This document shows positions 15,080 to 23,534 of a DNA stretch of 38,437 nucleotides, in pieces. Positions within the stretch are counted from its first letter, which is position 1; each line of letters starts with the position of its first letter. This DNA is from Actinospica acidithermotolerans (lineage in GTDB: Bacteria > Actinomycetota > Actinomycetes > Streptomycetales > Catenulisporaceae). The notes beneath the pieces are model-generated. The model was not told the DNA's origin. It worked only from the letters and a program-made list of their open reading frames with translations, and did no database searches. The stretch covers positions 1 to 38,437 of the forward strand of contig NZ_JAGSOH010000075.1 in the NCBI RefSeq assembly GCF_018139625.1, in the 5' to 3' direction. A program made the translations under genes and the position numbers.

Positions 15080-16033
15080 CTCGACCGCGGGCAGGATCTC
15101 CTTGGCGTAGAAGTCGAAGAAACCCCTCTGCTCCGGGCCGATCTGGTTGACGAACACCTCGTCGTATCCGGCGCCGAAATAGCCCGAAAGCCGCCCGAGG
15201 TGCTCGTCCACGTCGTCGCCGCAGACGAAGTGGTCGGCCACGGCCTGCTCGGTCACCAGCGCGGCGGCCTGCTCGAAGTGCGCCGGCTGCGGCAGCACCT
15301 GGGCCAGCTCGCCGGGCAGGAGCTCGGTGTTCCACAGCCGGTAGGCGGTCTTCTCGGCCTGCGCGCGGTCGCGGCTCCAGCAGACCTTGAACCCGCCCTG
15401 CGCCGGCTTTCCCGCGCCGCCGCTCTCCCGGAAGGCGCCGACCAGGCCGGCGTCCGGGAACACCGACACGTATCCGTCGCCGATCCGCCCGGCCAGCCGC
15501 GCCGAGCGGGGGCCGAACCCGGAGACGTAGATCTCCGGCGGCTGCTCGGGCAGCGTGTAGATGCGCGCGCCCTCGACCGTGTAGTGGCTGCCGTGGTGGG
15601 TGACGACCTCCCCGGTCCACAGCTTCCTGATGACCTCGACGGCCTCTTCGAGCATCTCGATCCGCTTGCCGGTCGAGGCGGGCCAGCCGTCGCCGAGGAT
15701 GTGCTCGTTGAGCGCCTCGCCCGAGCCGACGCCGAGGGTGAACCGCCCTCCGGTCTGCACCGCCGCGCTCGCCGCCGCCTGGGCGATGATCGCCGGGTGC
15801 AGCCGGACGGTCGGGCAGGTCACGGCCGTGGTGATCGGCAGGTCCACGGCCTGGGAGATCGCCCCGATGGTGCCCCAGACGAACCCGCTCTCGCCCTGCT
15901 CCTCGTTCCAGGGATGGAAGTGGTCGGAGATCCACAGGGCGTGGAACCCCGCGTCCTCGGCCATCTTCGCCTGCTCGACCAGTTCCGGCGGGCTGAACTC
16001 CTCGCTGGAGAGGAAGTATCCGACGCGTGCCAC
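15065..16033 (-). CDS. LLM-class F420-dependent oxidoreductase (TIGR03557-like)
   Basis: A 322-aa luciferase-like barrel protein. RVGYFLSSEEFSPPELVEQA, ISDHFHPWNEEQGESGFVW and LGVGSGEALNEHILG are the hallmark segments of the F420-dependent G6PDH-like/TIGR03557 group. The histidine of SDHFHPW is the conserved catalytic-site residue in that group, and GSGEALNE lies where F420 phosphate is bound. Such enzymes transfer hydride between F420 and a small alcohol, sugar or quinone-like substrate; the substrate is unknown here. GTG 16033 has GAGGAGGA upstream. It follows the catalase gene by 16 bp and ends a four-gene redox operon. A second family member lies at 25699. Confidence 0.88.
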   Translation of the reverse strand: MARVGYFLSSEEFSPPELVEQAKMAEDAGFHALWISDHFHPWNEEQGESGFVWGTIGAISQAVDLPITTAVTCPTVRLHPAIIAQAAASAAVQTGGRFTLGVGSGEALNEHILGDGWPASTGKRIEMLEEAVEVIRKLWTGEVVTHHGSHYTVEGARIYTLPEQPPEIYVSGFGPRSARLAGRIGDGYVSVFPDAGLVGAFRESGGAGKPAQGGFKVCWSRDRAQAEKTAYRLWNTELLPGELAQVLPQPAHFEQAAALVTEQAVADHFVCGDDVDEHLGRLSGYFGAGYDEVFVNQIGPEQRGFFDFYAKEILPAVESPTD

Positions 16034-16049
16034 GCTGTCCTCCTCGTTC

Positions 16050-18284
16050 TCAGACCGTCTTCGCCGGCAGGGTGCGATCCCAGGCGCGGTGCCGGCCCAC
16101 GGCGGCGCCGAACGCCGCGGTGAACTCCGACAGTGCCGCGTCCTCGGCCGCGCTGCCGTCCGCGACCAGCACGCCCTCCTCGGCGGGCGTCCCGGCTCCG
16201 TGGCCGACCGCCGCGTCGCGCTGCTCGCCGTTCAGGCGCGCGGCGGCGAGCACGTCTCGGCCGCTGCCCCAGACGCCGATCGCCTTGCCGTGCCGGTAGG
16301 CCTGCCGCAGGAACTCGGCCACGTCCGGGCGGGCCCGCAGCACGTCCGTGCTCCGCCGGCCGTCCGCGACGAGCACCGCGTCGAAGATCACTGATTTGGC
16401 CGTCAGCAGGCTGTGCGCGGCGGTCAGCGGCTTCGCGGGCCCGGCCGAGTCCTCGCTGCTCACCTCGCCGGCGTGCGGCGCGACGATCTCGACGTCGGCG
16501 CCGAGCTCGGCGAGCTCTCGTCGGACGTGCTCGAACGAGGCGCCCGAGAGTCCGTCCGCGGCGAGCACCGCGATCTTCCGCGCGCACAGCGAGCCGTCTC
16601 CCGGGCGGTGCCGCTGGCTCAGCGCCCGCGACGCCGTGAGCGGGCCGACGGGCTCGGCCTCCGGCGGCTTGAGGCCGATCCACGAGCCGACGCGCTCGGC
16701 GAGGCCGGTGTCGACGCGGGCGATGTGCTCGAGCACACCCTCGCGGATCTCGACGCGGCCGACCTTCCCGAGCTCGAAGCCGAACGCGGCGGCGATGTGC
16801 TCCTGCTCGACCTCGGACATGCTCCGCCAGAACAGCGCGGCCTGCGTGTAGTGGTCGGAGAACGAACCGGCCCGGCGACGCAGCTTCGTCCCCTCGACGT
16901 TCACCGGCGCCGAGTCGTAGCCGACCGACGGATCGGCCTGCGCGGGCCGGCCGCCGCCGACCGTGTTGCGCTCGTAGCTGGATTCGCCCTGGTGCACGCG
17001 CATCTGGTGGTAGCCGTCGCGCTGGTTGTTATGCACGTCCGCGACCGGGCGGTTCACCGGGATCTGCGCGAAGTTCGGGCCGCCGAGCCGGATCAGCTGC
17101 GTGTCCAGGTAGGAGAACAGGCGCGCCTGCAGCAGCGGGTCCTCGCTCACGTCGATGCCGGGCACCAGGTTGCCGAGGTGGAAGGCCGCCTGCTCGGTCT
17201 CGGCGAAGAAGTTCTCCGGGTTGCGGTCGAGCACCATGCGCCCGACGATCCGCAGCGGCACCCGCTCCTCCGGGACCAGCTTCGTCGGGTCCAGCAGGTC
17301 CACGTCGAGCGCGCGCGCCTCGTCCTCGGAGATCAGCTGCAGCCCGAGCTCCCACTCCGGGAAGTGCCCGGCCTCGATCGAGTCCCACAGGTCGCGCCGG
17401 TTGAAGTCGGGGTCGGCGCCGGCGACCTGCTGCGCCTCGTCCCAGGCCAGGCTGTGCACGCCGAGCCGCGGGAGCCAGTGGAACTTCACGAACGTCGCCC
17501 GACCCTGCGCGTCGACGAGGCGGAACGTGTGCACGCCGAAGCCCTGCATCATCCGGAAGCTGCGCGGGACCGCGCGGTCGGACATCAGCCACATCATCAT
17601 GTGCATCGTCTCGGGCTGCTGCCACACGAAGTCCCAGAGCGTGTCGTGCGCGGAGGAGGCCTGCGGGATCTCGTTGTGCGGCTCGGGCTTGACCGCGTGC
17701 ACGAAGTCGGGGAACTTCATCCCGTCCTGGATGAAGAACACCGGCATGTTGTTGCCGACGAGGTCGAAGTTGCCCTCGTCGGTGTAGAACTTCACCGCGA
17801 AGCCGCGCACGTCGCGCACGGTGTCCGCCGAGCCGCGCGAGCCGCCGACGGTCGAGAAGCGGACGAACACCGGCGTGCGCACGCCGGTCTTGGTGAAGAG
17901 CGAGGCGCGGGTGTACTCGGCGAGCGAGTCGTAGAGCTCGAAGTAGCCGTACGCGCCGGCGCCGCGCGCGTGCACGACCCGCTCGGGGATCCGCTCGTGG
18001 TCGAAGTGGGTGAGCTTCTCGCGCAGCTGGAAGTCCTCCATCAGCGTCGGACCGCGCTCCCCCGCCTTGAGCGAGTCGTCGTCGTGCGCGACCGGCACGC
18101 CCTGGTCGGTGGTCAGCGTGGCGCCCTCGGCGCCCACCCGGAACCCGTCGAGCTGGCGCTGCTTGTCGTCCTCGCGTGCCGTCCCGTCCCGCTGGTCGGC
18201 GTGCACGTGGGCCGGCGCGCGGTGCGGCCCGGTGTCCGTCTTCCGCTGGCCGGTGGTCTCGTGCTGTTCGGTGGTCTCGGTCAT
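16050..18284 (-). CDS. katE: large-subunit haem catalase, HPII type
   Basis: A 744-aa clade 2 catalase, close in length to E. coli HPII. It disproportionates hydrogen peroxide in the cytosol. The distal histidine is His105 in RVVHARGAGAYG and the distal asparagine is Asn178 in VGNNMPVFF, 73 residues apart as in HPII. The proximal haem tyrosine is in LFSYLDTQLIRLGGPNF. The C-terminus from about residue 570 carries the flavodoxin/DJ-1-like domain (KIAVLAADGLSG, VSEFLRQAYRHGKAIGVWG-like strand order) that distinguishes large catalases. The N-terminal 60 residues are charged and histidine-rich. ATG 18284 has GGAGGG upstream. It is third in the minus-strand redox operon, an oxidative-stress setting. 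Confidence 0.95.
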   Translation of the reverse strand: MTETTEQHETTGQRKTDTGPHRAPAHVHADQRDGTAREDDKQRQLDGFRVGAEGATLTTDQGVPVAHDDDSLKAGERGPTLMEDFQLREKLTHFDHERIPERVVHARGAGAYGYFELYDSLAEYTRASLFTKTGVRTPVFVRFSTVGGSRGSADTVRDVRGFAVKFYTDEGNFDLVGNNMPVFFIQDGMKFPDFVHAVKPEPHNEIPQASSAHDTLWDFVWQQPETMHMMMWLMSDRAVPRSFRMMQGFGVHTFRLVDAQGRATFVKFHWLPRLGVHSLAWDEAQQVAGADPDFNRRDLWDSIEAGHFPEWELGLQLISEDEARALDVDLLDPTKLVPEERVPLRIVGRMVLDRNPENFFAETEQAAFHLGNLVPGIDVSEDPLLQARLFSYLDTQLIRLGGPNFAQIPVNRPVADVHNNQRDGYHQMRVHQGESSYERNTVGGGRPAQADPSVGYDSAPVNVEGTKLRRRAGSFSDHYTQAALFWRSMSEVEQEHIAAAFGFELGKVGRVEIREGVLEHIARVDTGLAERVGSWIGLKPPEAEPVGPLTASRALSQRHRPGDGSLCARKIAVLAADGLSGASFEHVRRELAELGADVEIVAPHAGEVSSEDSAGPAKPLTAAHSLLTAKSVIFDAVLVADGRRSTDVLRARPDVAEFLRQAYRHGKAIGVWGSGRDVLAAARLNGEQRDAAVGHGAGTPAEEGVLVADGSAAEDAALSEFTAAFGAAVGRHRAWDRTLPAKTV

Positions 18285-18319
18285 GCGTGAATTCCCTCCT
18301 GGTCGAGCTCTGGCGGCCC

Positions 18320-18961
18320 TCACGGATGCTTAGGGGCGCTTTCGAGCTGCTCGCGTAGCTGCTGCGCGTTCAGGTCGACGGTGTAGACGGCGGTGCCGGG
18401 CTGGTGGCGCCGCCCTCCCTCGGCCAGCGTCCCGACGTCGACCGGCTCGAAGCCGATCTGGTCGATCAGCGCGCCGACCACGGTCTTGGCCTCGGCGTCG
18501 TCGCCCGAGACGGGGATCGCGCGGCGTCCCTGCGCTCCGTCGCGCCGGGCCTGCTCGCGCAGGTCGTCGAATCTGATCGCGTTGAACGCCTTGACCACCC
18601 GGGAGCCGGGAAGGACCTCCTGGAGCAGTTCGCTCGAGGTCGTGGCGTCCCGGTCGAGGTCGGCGCGATGCCCGTCGCGGTCCGGATAGTAGTTGCAGGT
18701 GTCGATGACGATCTGGCCGTCGAACGCCCCGGACGGCAGGTCCGTGTAGCGGCCGAACGGGATGGCGACGACGGTCACCTCGCCGAACTCCGCCGCCTCG
18801 CGGGCGGTCACGGCGTGCACGTGGCCGCCGAGTTCCGCTTCGAGTTCGCGCAGTGTCTCCGGGCCGCGCGAGTTGGCGATCGCGACTTCGTGGCCTGCCG
18901 TCGCGAAGTGCGCCGCCAGGGTACCGCCGATCTTCCCGCTGCCGATGATTCCGATGTGCAT
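18320..18961 (-). CDS. NADP/F420-dependent oxidoreductase (Fno-like Rossmann protein)
   Basis: A 213-aa single Rossmann domain protein. MHIGIIGSGKIGGTLAAHF holds the GxGxxG dinucleotide loop; VAIANSRGPETL has the Ser-Arg pair typical of NADP phosphate binding in F420:NADP reductase relatives; VVKAFNAIRFDDL is a family motif near residue 120. Related enzymes move hydride between NADPH and F420, although many members of this size act on other substrates. It lies between a HIBADH-like dehydrogenase and the catalase gene, upstream of an F420-using oxidoreductase, so a role in supplying reduced F420 is attractive but inferred. Confidence 0.8.
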   Translation of the reverse strand: MHIGIIGSGKIGGTLAAHFATAGHEVAIANSRGPETLRELEAELGGHVHAVTAREAAEFGEVTVVAIPFGRYTDLPSGAFDGQIVIDTCNYYPDRDGHRADLDRDATTSSELLQEVLPGSRVVKAFNAIRFDDLREQARRDGAQGRRAIPVSGDDAEAKTVVGALIDQIGFEPVDVGTLAEGGRRHQPGTAVYTVDLNAQQLREQLESAPKHP

Positions 18962-19013
18962 CGATGTTCCCCGCTTCGTTTTCGTGTGCTGCTACAACGC
19001 GGGCGGGCACCGC

Positions 19014-19871
19014 TCACGTGAAAGCCCGCACGACCGCGGCCATGTCCTCGTTCGCCGCGTCACCGCCGCGTACGGCCGACTCGAAGCAGGCGTGCAGCGC
19101 CCGCATCAGCGAGCCGTCGGATCCGGCCGAGGTCGCGGCGTCGCCGATCAGCGCGCTGTCCTTGATGGCTCCGCCGAGGCTGAACGACGGCGCGAAGTCG
19201 TGGCGGATCATCGCCTCGCCCTTCATCTGCGCGTAGGCGCAGTCGAGCGGGCCGCCGGAGATGGCCTCCAGGAACATCCGGGGATCGATGCCGAAGCGCT
19301 CGGCCAGGCCCACGCTCTGCGCGGTGGCGCCGGTCACGGACAGGACCCAGGCGTTGGCGACCAGCTTGAGCCGGTGCCCGCTGCCGGGCTTCTCGCCGAC
19401 CCAGACGGTGCGCGAGCCGATCGCGTCGAAAACCGGCGCGACCCGTTCGCGTGCCGAGGAGGGGCCGCCGGCCAGCACGGTCAGCTCGCCCTTCTCGGCC
19501 GGCGCGCGGGTGCCGAGGACCGGCGAGTCCACGTAGGCGACCCCGTGCTCCCCGGCCAGCTCGGCCAGCCGCTCGGCGGCGTCGAGACCGACGGTCGCGC
19601 ACTGCGCCCAGACCGCCCGGTCCGGCATGTCGTCCAGCACCTGCCGCATCACGGCTTCGACGGAATCGGCGTCGAAGAGCATGGTCACGACCACGTCCGC
19701 GCCGGCCACCGCGGACCGCGGCTCGTCGGCGACGGCGATCCCCTCCTCCCGCAGCGGCAGCGCCTTCTCCTTCGTGCGGTTCCACACGGTCGTCTCCAGC
19801 CCGGCGCGTGCCAGGCTCCGGGCCATTCCCGCTCCCATCAGGCCGGTGCCGAGCACCGCTACCGCCGTCAT
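19014..19871 (-). CDS. beta-hydroxyacid dehydrogenase (HIBADH/GLYR family)
   Basis: A 285-aa NAD(P)-dependent dehydrogenase. AVLGTGLMGAGMARSLARAG is the GxGxxG nucleotide motif; VWNRTKEKA suggests NADP preference through the Arg-Thr pair. YVDSPVLGTRAPAEKGELTVLAGG is the substrate-binding signature, with Thr in place of the more usual Ser-Gly-Gly. GSGHRLKLVANAWVL carries the catalytic lysine (K in LKLVANAW). Members oxidise 3-hydroxyisobutyrate, tartronate semialdehyde or glyoxylate-type substrates. ATG 19871 is chosen because it has GAGGAG upstream and begins the Rossmann strand directly. First gene of the minus-strand redox operon. Confidence 0.88.
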   Translation of the reverse strand: MTAVAVLGTGLMGAGMARSLARAGLETTVWNRTKEKALPLREEGIAVADEPRSAVAGADVVVTMLFDADSVEAVMRQVLDDMPDRAVWAQCATVGLDAAERLAELAGEHGVAYVDSPVLGTRAPAEKGELTVLAGGPSSARERVAPVFDAIGSRTVWVGEKPGSGHRLKLVANAWVLSVTGATAQSVGLAERFGIDPRMFLEAISGGPLDCAYAQMKGEAMIRHDFAPSFSLGGAIKDSALIGDAATSAGSDGSLMRALHACFESAVRGGDAANEDMAAVVRAFT

Positions 19872-20052
19872 CGCGACCTCGTCTCCTCGTGCGCGTTCGC
19901 GCGTGATCTTCCCGGACGTTCCGGCGCGGTGCCCCGAAAACGCCGAGAAATTCATCTCAACCCGGATGGATTGCCGAGATTCGGACACAGGGATCCGGAC
20001 GTGCGCGGTGACCTGGGCGTGCGCGGACTCTGCGAAGCGAGGGCGTGGGAAC

Positions 20053-20796
20053 ATGGAGCACGGGTCGGGCAATGACGGCCGCGGTCAGGCGGCCGTGCTT
20101 TTCGACGTCGACGGAACCCTGGTGGACAGCGCCTATATCCATGCGCTCACCTGGTGGGAAGCGTTCCGGCAGTACGGGTACACGGTGTCGACGGCGCTCG
20201 CGCACCGGTCGGTGGGGATGGGCGGCGAGGAGCTGCTCGACCACGTCCTCGGCGAGGACCGGGACGCGGATGAGAGCGCCGCGATCTCGGCGGCGCACAA
20301 GGCGCTGGCCGCGCGGTTCTGGCCGAGCCTGGCGGCGTTCTCCGGCGCCGGTGACCTGGTCCGGACGTGCGCGGCGCGCGGCTGGTCGACGGTGCTCGCC
20401 ACGTCGGCGTCGGCGCGCGAGGCGAAGGTGCTGCGCAGGGTCCTGGAGGTGGACGACGTGCTGACGGCGATGACCGACGCGGACGACGTGGAACGCGCGA
20501 AGCCGGCGCCGGACCTGGTGAGCGTCGCGCTCGCGAAGGCGGGCGCCGACGCCGAGCGCTCGATCATGGTCGGGGACGCGGTCTGGGACGTACTGGCGGC
20601 GGAGCGCGCCGGCGTCCGCTGCATCGGCGTGCTGAGCGGCGGATTCAGCAGGCAGGAGCTGCTCGACGCCGGCGCCCTGGAGGTGCACGAGGATCCCGCC
20701 GCGCTGCTCGCGGCACTCGATCGGAGCGTGCTCGGCTCACCCGATCGGCTGCTCAACGGCTGGAGCTACCCGGCGGACACCGGTTCGGTCCGCTGA
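20053..20796 (+). CDS. HAD-superfamily hydrolase (phosphoglycolate phosphatase-like)
   Basis: A 247-aa phosphatase. VLFDVDGTLVDSAYIHALTWW gives motif I with the nucleophile Asp and the DxDGT signature; VLATSASAREAKV is motif II; the lysine in ERAKPAPDLV is motif III; MVGDAVWDVLAA is motif IV. The helical C1 cap between motifs I and II fits the beta-phosphoglucomutase/phosphoglycolate phosphatase branch. Substrate unknown, probably a small phosphorylated metabolite. ATG 20053 follows a modest purine-rich stretch. It is divergent from the redox operon (180 bp gap, no clear operator), and the next gene has its own promoter. Confidence 0.88.
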   Translation: MEHGSGNDGRGQAAVLFDVDGTLVDSAYIHALTWWEAFRQYGYTVSTALAHRSVGMGGEELLDHVLGEDRDADESAAISAAHKALAARFWPSLAAFSGAGDLVRTCAARGWSTVLATSASAREAKVLRRVLEVDDVLTAMTDADDVERAKPAPDLVSVALAKAGADAERSIMVGDAVWDVLAAERAGVRCIGVLSGGFSRQELLDAGALEVHEDPAALLAALDRSVLGSPDRLLNGWSYPADTGSVR

Positions 20797-20805
20797 TTTC
20801 GGACG

Positions 20806-20829
20806 GTTTGTTCGCTCGGTCGCGGGTAC
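20806..20829 (+). promoter_or_regulatory. SigB-type promoter of the hemerythrin gene
   Basis: GTTT at 20806-20809, a 14-bp spacer and GGGTAC at 20824-20829. It is followed by a leader of about 60 nt with AAGGACGAG before ATG 20899. Confidence 0.65.
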
Positions 20830-20898
20830 CCGGCGCGGGTTCCACGCACGCGAAAGCGATCGACGGCGAGCAGCCGTGACCGGGAAGGACGAGATTCC

Positions 20899-21480
20899 AT
20901 GAGCTTGATGGGCGAGGCGGACAACGAGCGGGCGCGCGCGGAGCGGCTCCCGGAGGGCAGCGTCATCGCCGTCCTGCTGGCGCAGCACGCCAGGATCCGT
21001 GAGCAGTTCGCGGCGGTGCAGGTGGCGCCGCCGGCGCAGCGGCAGGAGCCGTTCGACCGGCTGCGCGAGATGCTGGCGGTGCACGAGGCGGCCGAGGAGA
21101 TCGTGGTGCGGCCCGTCTCCCGCAAGGACGCCGGCGCGCAGATCGCCGCGGCACGCAACGACGAGGAGAAGCAGGCCGCCAAGGTGCTGGCCGAGATGGA
21201 GGGCATGGACTCGTCCAGCGACGAGTTCGCGGCGCGGCTGAACGCGCTGGCCGCGGCGGTCTCCGAACACGCCGAGCACGAGGAGACCGAGGAGTTTCCA
21301 GCCCTGCAGAACGCGCACACCGATCAGGAGCTCGCGGCCCTGGGCGAGAAGCTGCTGAAGGCGGAGCGCACGGCCCCGACGCATCCGCACCCGTCCACGG
21401 CCGGCTCGCCGATGGCGCAGCGCGTGGCCGGGCCGTTCGCGGCGATGCTGGACCGGGCCCGCGACTCGTACCGGAGCTGA
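20899..21480 (+). CDS. hemerythrin domain-containing protein
   Basis: A 193-aa helical protein. Candidate di-iron ligands are spread as in bacterial hemerythrin-like domains: QHARIREQF (first helix), VHEAAEEIVVRP (second), and HAEHEETEEFPAL (late helix, two His and Glu). Members bind O2 or NO, or sense iron or redox state. In actinobacteria several are SigF/SigB-linked and affect peroxide and NO response. The C-terminal PTHPHPSTAGSPMAQRVAGP tail is likely flexible. ATG 20899 has a good ribosome-binding site. It is convergent with the sigma factor gene across a strong terminator, and its SigB-type promoter suggests control by that sigma factor. Confidence 0.85.
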   Translation: MSLMGEADNERARAERLPEGSVIAVLLAQHARIREQFAAVQVAPPAQRQEPFDRLREMLAVHEAAEEIVVRPVSRKDAGAQIAAARNDEEKQAAKVLAEMEGMDSSSDEFAARLNALAAAVSEHAEHEETEEFPALQNAHTDQELAALGEKLLKAERTAPTHPHPSTAGSPMAQRVAGPFAAMLDRARDSYRS

Positions 21481-21509
21481 CGGGCCGGAACGGCGAAGGC
21501 CGAGAGAAC

Positions 21510-21553
21510 GCGGGCTGCCGGCGGACGGAGGGTTCCGTCCGTCGGCAGCCCGC
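21510..21553. terminator. bidirectional terminator between hemerythrin and sigma genes
   Basis: A 20-bp stem (21510-21529 with 21534-21553, one G-U pair) and a GGGT loop. No long T-run follows, as is usual in high-GC actinobacteria. It lies between two converging genes. Confidence 0.85.
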
Positions 21554-21581
21554 TCTCACGCCGGCCGCGCCGCACCGCGGA

Positions 21582-22448
21582 TCACGTCTCGAAGCCGGCT
21601 CGCAGCCCGCTGAGGATCTTCGTGATAAGGCGGGAGACCTGCATCTGGGAGACTCCCAGCTTCTCGCCGATCTCGGACTGCGTCATGCCGTGGAAGTAGC
21701 GCATCAGCAGAATGCGCCGGTCCCGCTCGCCCAATTCCCGCACCAGGCCGCGCAGCACCTCGCGGTCCACGGCCAGCTCGTAGCCGGGGTCGTCCTCGCC
21801 GATCATCTCCCCGAGGCTGGCGCCGTTCTCGGCGCCGTCGTGGCTCATCGGCTGGTCGAGCGACGCGGTGCTGTACGCCGAGGACGCGTCCATCGCCTCC
21901 ACCAGCTCGTCGATCCCGACCCCGAGCCTTTCGGCCAGTTCGCGGACCGTCGGCGCGCGGCCGAGTTCGGCGGTCATCACGTCAGTGGTCTTGTGCAGCG
22001 CGCCGGTCAGCTCCTGCATCCGGCGCGGCACGTGCACCGACCAGGTCGAGTCGCGGAAGTACCGCTTGATCTCGCCGAGGATCATCGGGGTCGCGTAGCC
22101 GAGGAACGCGGTGCCGTGCTCGGGGTCGAAGTTGTCCACGGCCTTGACCAGCCCCATAAAGGCGACCTGCTCGAAGTCCTCGCTGGTCGAGCCGTGGCTG
22201 CCGTAGCGGCGCGCGATGTGCCTGGCGTACGGCATGTGGTCCTCGATCACCGCCGCGCGGATCCGCTCCCGCTCCGGATCGCCCGCCGGCAGAGCGGCCA
22301 GGCGCCGCAGCTGGCGCATGGTCTCCGCGCGCTGCGCCGAGCGTTCGGCGGCGTACGGGCGCGCGCGAGGGGTGTTGGGCGCGGGAGGAGCGGGCGCGCG
22401 ATGAGCATGGGTGACGGTCGGAACGTCGTACACGGCAGCGGTCGTCAC
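21582..22448 (-). CDS. SigB/SigF/SigG-family RNA polymerase sigma factor
   Basis: A 288-aa stress sigma factor. Region 2 includes VIEDHMPYARHIARRYGSHG, EDFEQVAFMGLVKAVDNFDPE and FLGYATPMILGEIKRYFRDSTW (2.1-2.4); region 3 is VPRRMQELTGALHKTTDVM with LGRAPTVRELAERLGV; region 4.2 is the helix-turn-helix MTQSEIGEKLGVSQMQVSRL. The disordered N-terminal 30 residues are Pro/Ala-rich. GTG 22448 has GGAGGG upstream. Its own promoter region carries GTTT-N15-GGTTAA, suggesting auto-activation, and several nearby genes have related promoters. The adjacent upstream gene encodes an RsbW-like anti-sigma factor. The family is clear; the exact paralogue (sigB, sigF and others) is not. Confidence 0.95.
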   Translation of the reverse strand: MTTAAVYDVPTVTHAHRAPAPPAPNTPRARPYAAERSAQRAETMRQLRRLAALPAGDPERERIRAAVIEDHMPYARHIARRYGSHGSTSEDFEQVAFMGLVKAVDNFDPEHGTAFLGYATPMILGEIKRYFRDSTWSVHVPRRMQELTGALHKTTDVMTAELGRAPTVRELAERLGVGIDELVEAMDASSAYSTASLDQPMSHDGAENGASLGEMIGEDDPGYELAVDREVLRGLVRELGERDRRILLMRYFHGMTQSEIGEKLGVSQMQVSRLITKILSGLRAGFET

Positions 22449-22506
22449 GACTCAGCCCTCCGAGCGTGGCATCAAGCCTCCGCGGATCTCGCGGCGGTGC
22501 TGCCTG

Positions 22507-22531
22507 TTAACCGCTCCGGCGCACTTTAAAC
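22507..22531 (-). promoter_or_regulatory. SigB-type promoter upstream of the sigma factor gene
   Basis: On the minus strand GTTT (22531-22528), 15 bp, then GGTTAA (22512-22507), about 58 nt before GTG 22448. It lies in the 112-bp gap after the anti-sigma gene, so the sigma gene can be transcribed alone. Confidence 0.6.
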
Positions 22532-22560
22532 GGGTCGACCGGTTCCGCGCCCCTTACGGG

Positions 22561-22944
22561 TCAGTTCGGCAGCGGCATCACCAGGGTGAGGATGCCGATG
22601 CCGTCGACCACGTCGGCGCGCACCTGGCCGACCGCCGCGCGCAGGACCTCCCAGCCGATCTCGTACTGCGCCGGCCACATCGGCGGCGCCTCGCTGCGCA
22701 CGACGACCTCCAGTCGATCGGGGTAGCGGTCGTAGCACAGCCGCAGTTTCGCCCCGGTCACCTCGGCCGGCTCGATCCGCCGCCCGGGCGCCGCGACCAG
22801 GAACGACGTGCACGCCTCGTCGACGGCGAGCCTGAGGTCGGCGACCTCGGGCAGCGGCAGGTCGAGCAGCGTGGCCACCTGCATCGCGGACGTTCGGGCG
22901 AGCGCCAGGTAGTCCTTGTCCGCGAGTACGATCAGCTCGGCCAT
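22561..22944 (-). CDS. RsbW/UsfX-like anti-sigma factor (GHKL ATPase-type fold)
   Basis: A 127-aa protein immediately upstream of the sigma gene on the same strand. DLPLPEVADLRLAVDEACTSFLV matches the N-box helix of RsbW/UsfX (family form: ADLRLAVDEACT), and GIGILTLVMPLP is the C-terminal G2-like strand. Such proteins bind and silence SigB/SigF and are released by anti-anti-sigma (STAS) partners. The N-box asparagine that normally holds magnesium-ATP is replaced by serine, as it is altered in the mycobacterial SigF partner from memory, so kinase activity may be weak or absent. ATG 22944 follows GAGGAG. No STAS protein is encoded in the window, so the release switch is elsewhere. Confidence 0.85.
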   Translation of the reverse strand: MAELIVLADKDYLALARTSAMQVATLLDLPLPEVADLRLAVDEACTSFLVAAPGRRIEPAEVTGAKLRLCYDRYPDRLEVVVRSEAPPMWPAQYEIGWEVLRAAVGQVRADVVDGIGILTLVMPLPN

Positions 22945-23063
22945 CCGCACGAACTCCTCGCGGCGCGCCACCACCCACCTCCGACCTCTCCACCGTTCGA
23001 CGCCACTCCGGCTTTCCAGCGCCGGTGGACCGCAAACCTCCGACCGGGCACGAACCCGCCGCC

Positions 23064-23534
23064 TCAGTCGCCGGCCTCGTCCCCCGGCTCGTCCGCGACC
23101 TCGTCCGCACCGTCGTACGCGGCCGTCCACGCGGTACGCAGCCGCCGCAGCTCGAGCTCGCAGCGCCGGGCCCGCTCCAGCCCGGCCCGGCAGACCGCGG
23201 CGAGTTCGGCGTCGACCGCCGCGACCAGGGCGTCGGCGTGCGCGAGACCGCTCGCCGACTCCGCTTCGACCGCGGCGAACCGGGTGTGCGCGCGGGCGAG
23301 ATCGCGCGGTCGGCCGGCCACCTGCGCCTCGCGCAGCGACTCTCGCGCCATCCGCTCGGCCACCCGCACGGCCATCGCCAGCCGCAGCCCCTTCCGGCGC
23401 ATGTCGTCGAGCTCCGCGATCCAGGCGCGCGCGACGACTTCTTCGGCCTCGTCCACGGCGAGGCGCTCGGCCACCTCGTGCAAGGCGAGCTGGTACGCCC
23501 GAACCGCCGACGCTTCGCTCCCGGTCTCCGACAT
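23064..23534 (-). CDS. hypothetical helical protein upstream of the anti-sigma gene
   Basis: A 156-aa protein from ATG 23534 (AGAGGACG upstream). It is almost entirely Ala/Glu/Arg/Leu-rich helix: AYQLALHEVAERLAVDEAEE, then DDMRRKGLRLAMAVRVAERM, and later DALVAAVDAELAAVCRAGLE with an acidic tail ending EPGDEAGD. No signal peptide, membrane segment or enzyme motif is seen. It precedes the anti-sigma and sigma genes on the same strand with a 119-bp gap, so it may be a stress-operon component or a scaffold for the switch. I do not recognise a named family. Confidence 0.65.
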   Translation of the reverse strand: MSETGSEASAVRAYQLALHEVAERLAVDEAEEVVARAWIAELDDMRRKGLRLAMAVRVAERMARESLREAQVAGRPRDLARAHTRFAAVEAESASGLAHADALVAAVDAELAAVCRAGLERARRCELELRRLRTAWTAAYDGADEVADEPGDEAGD

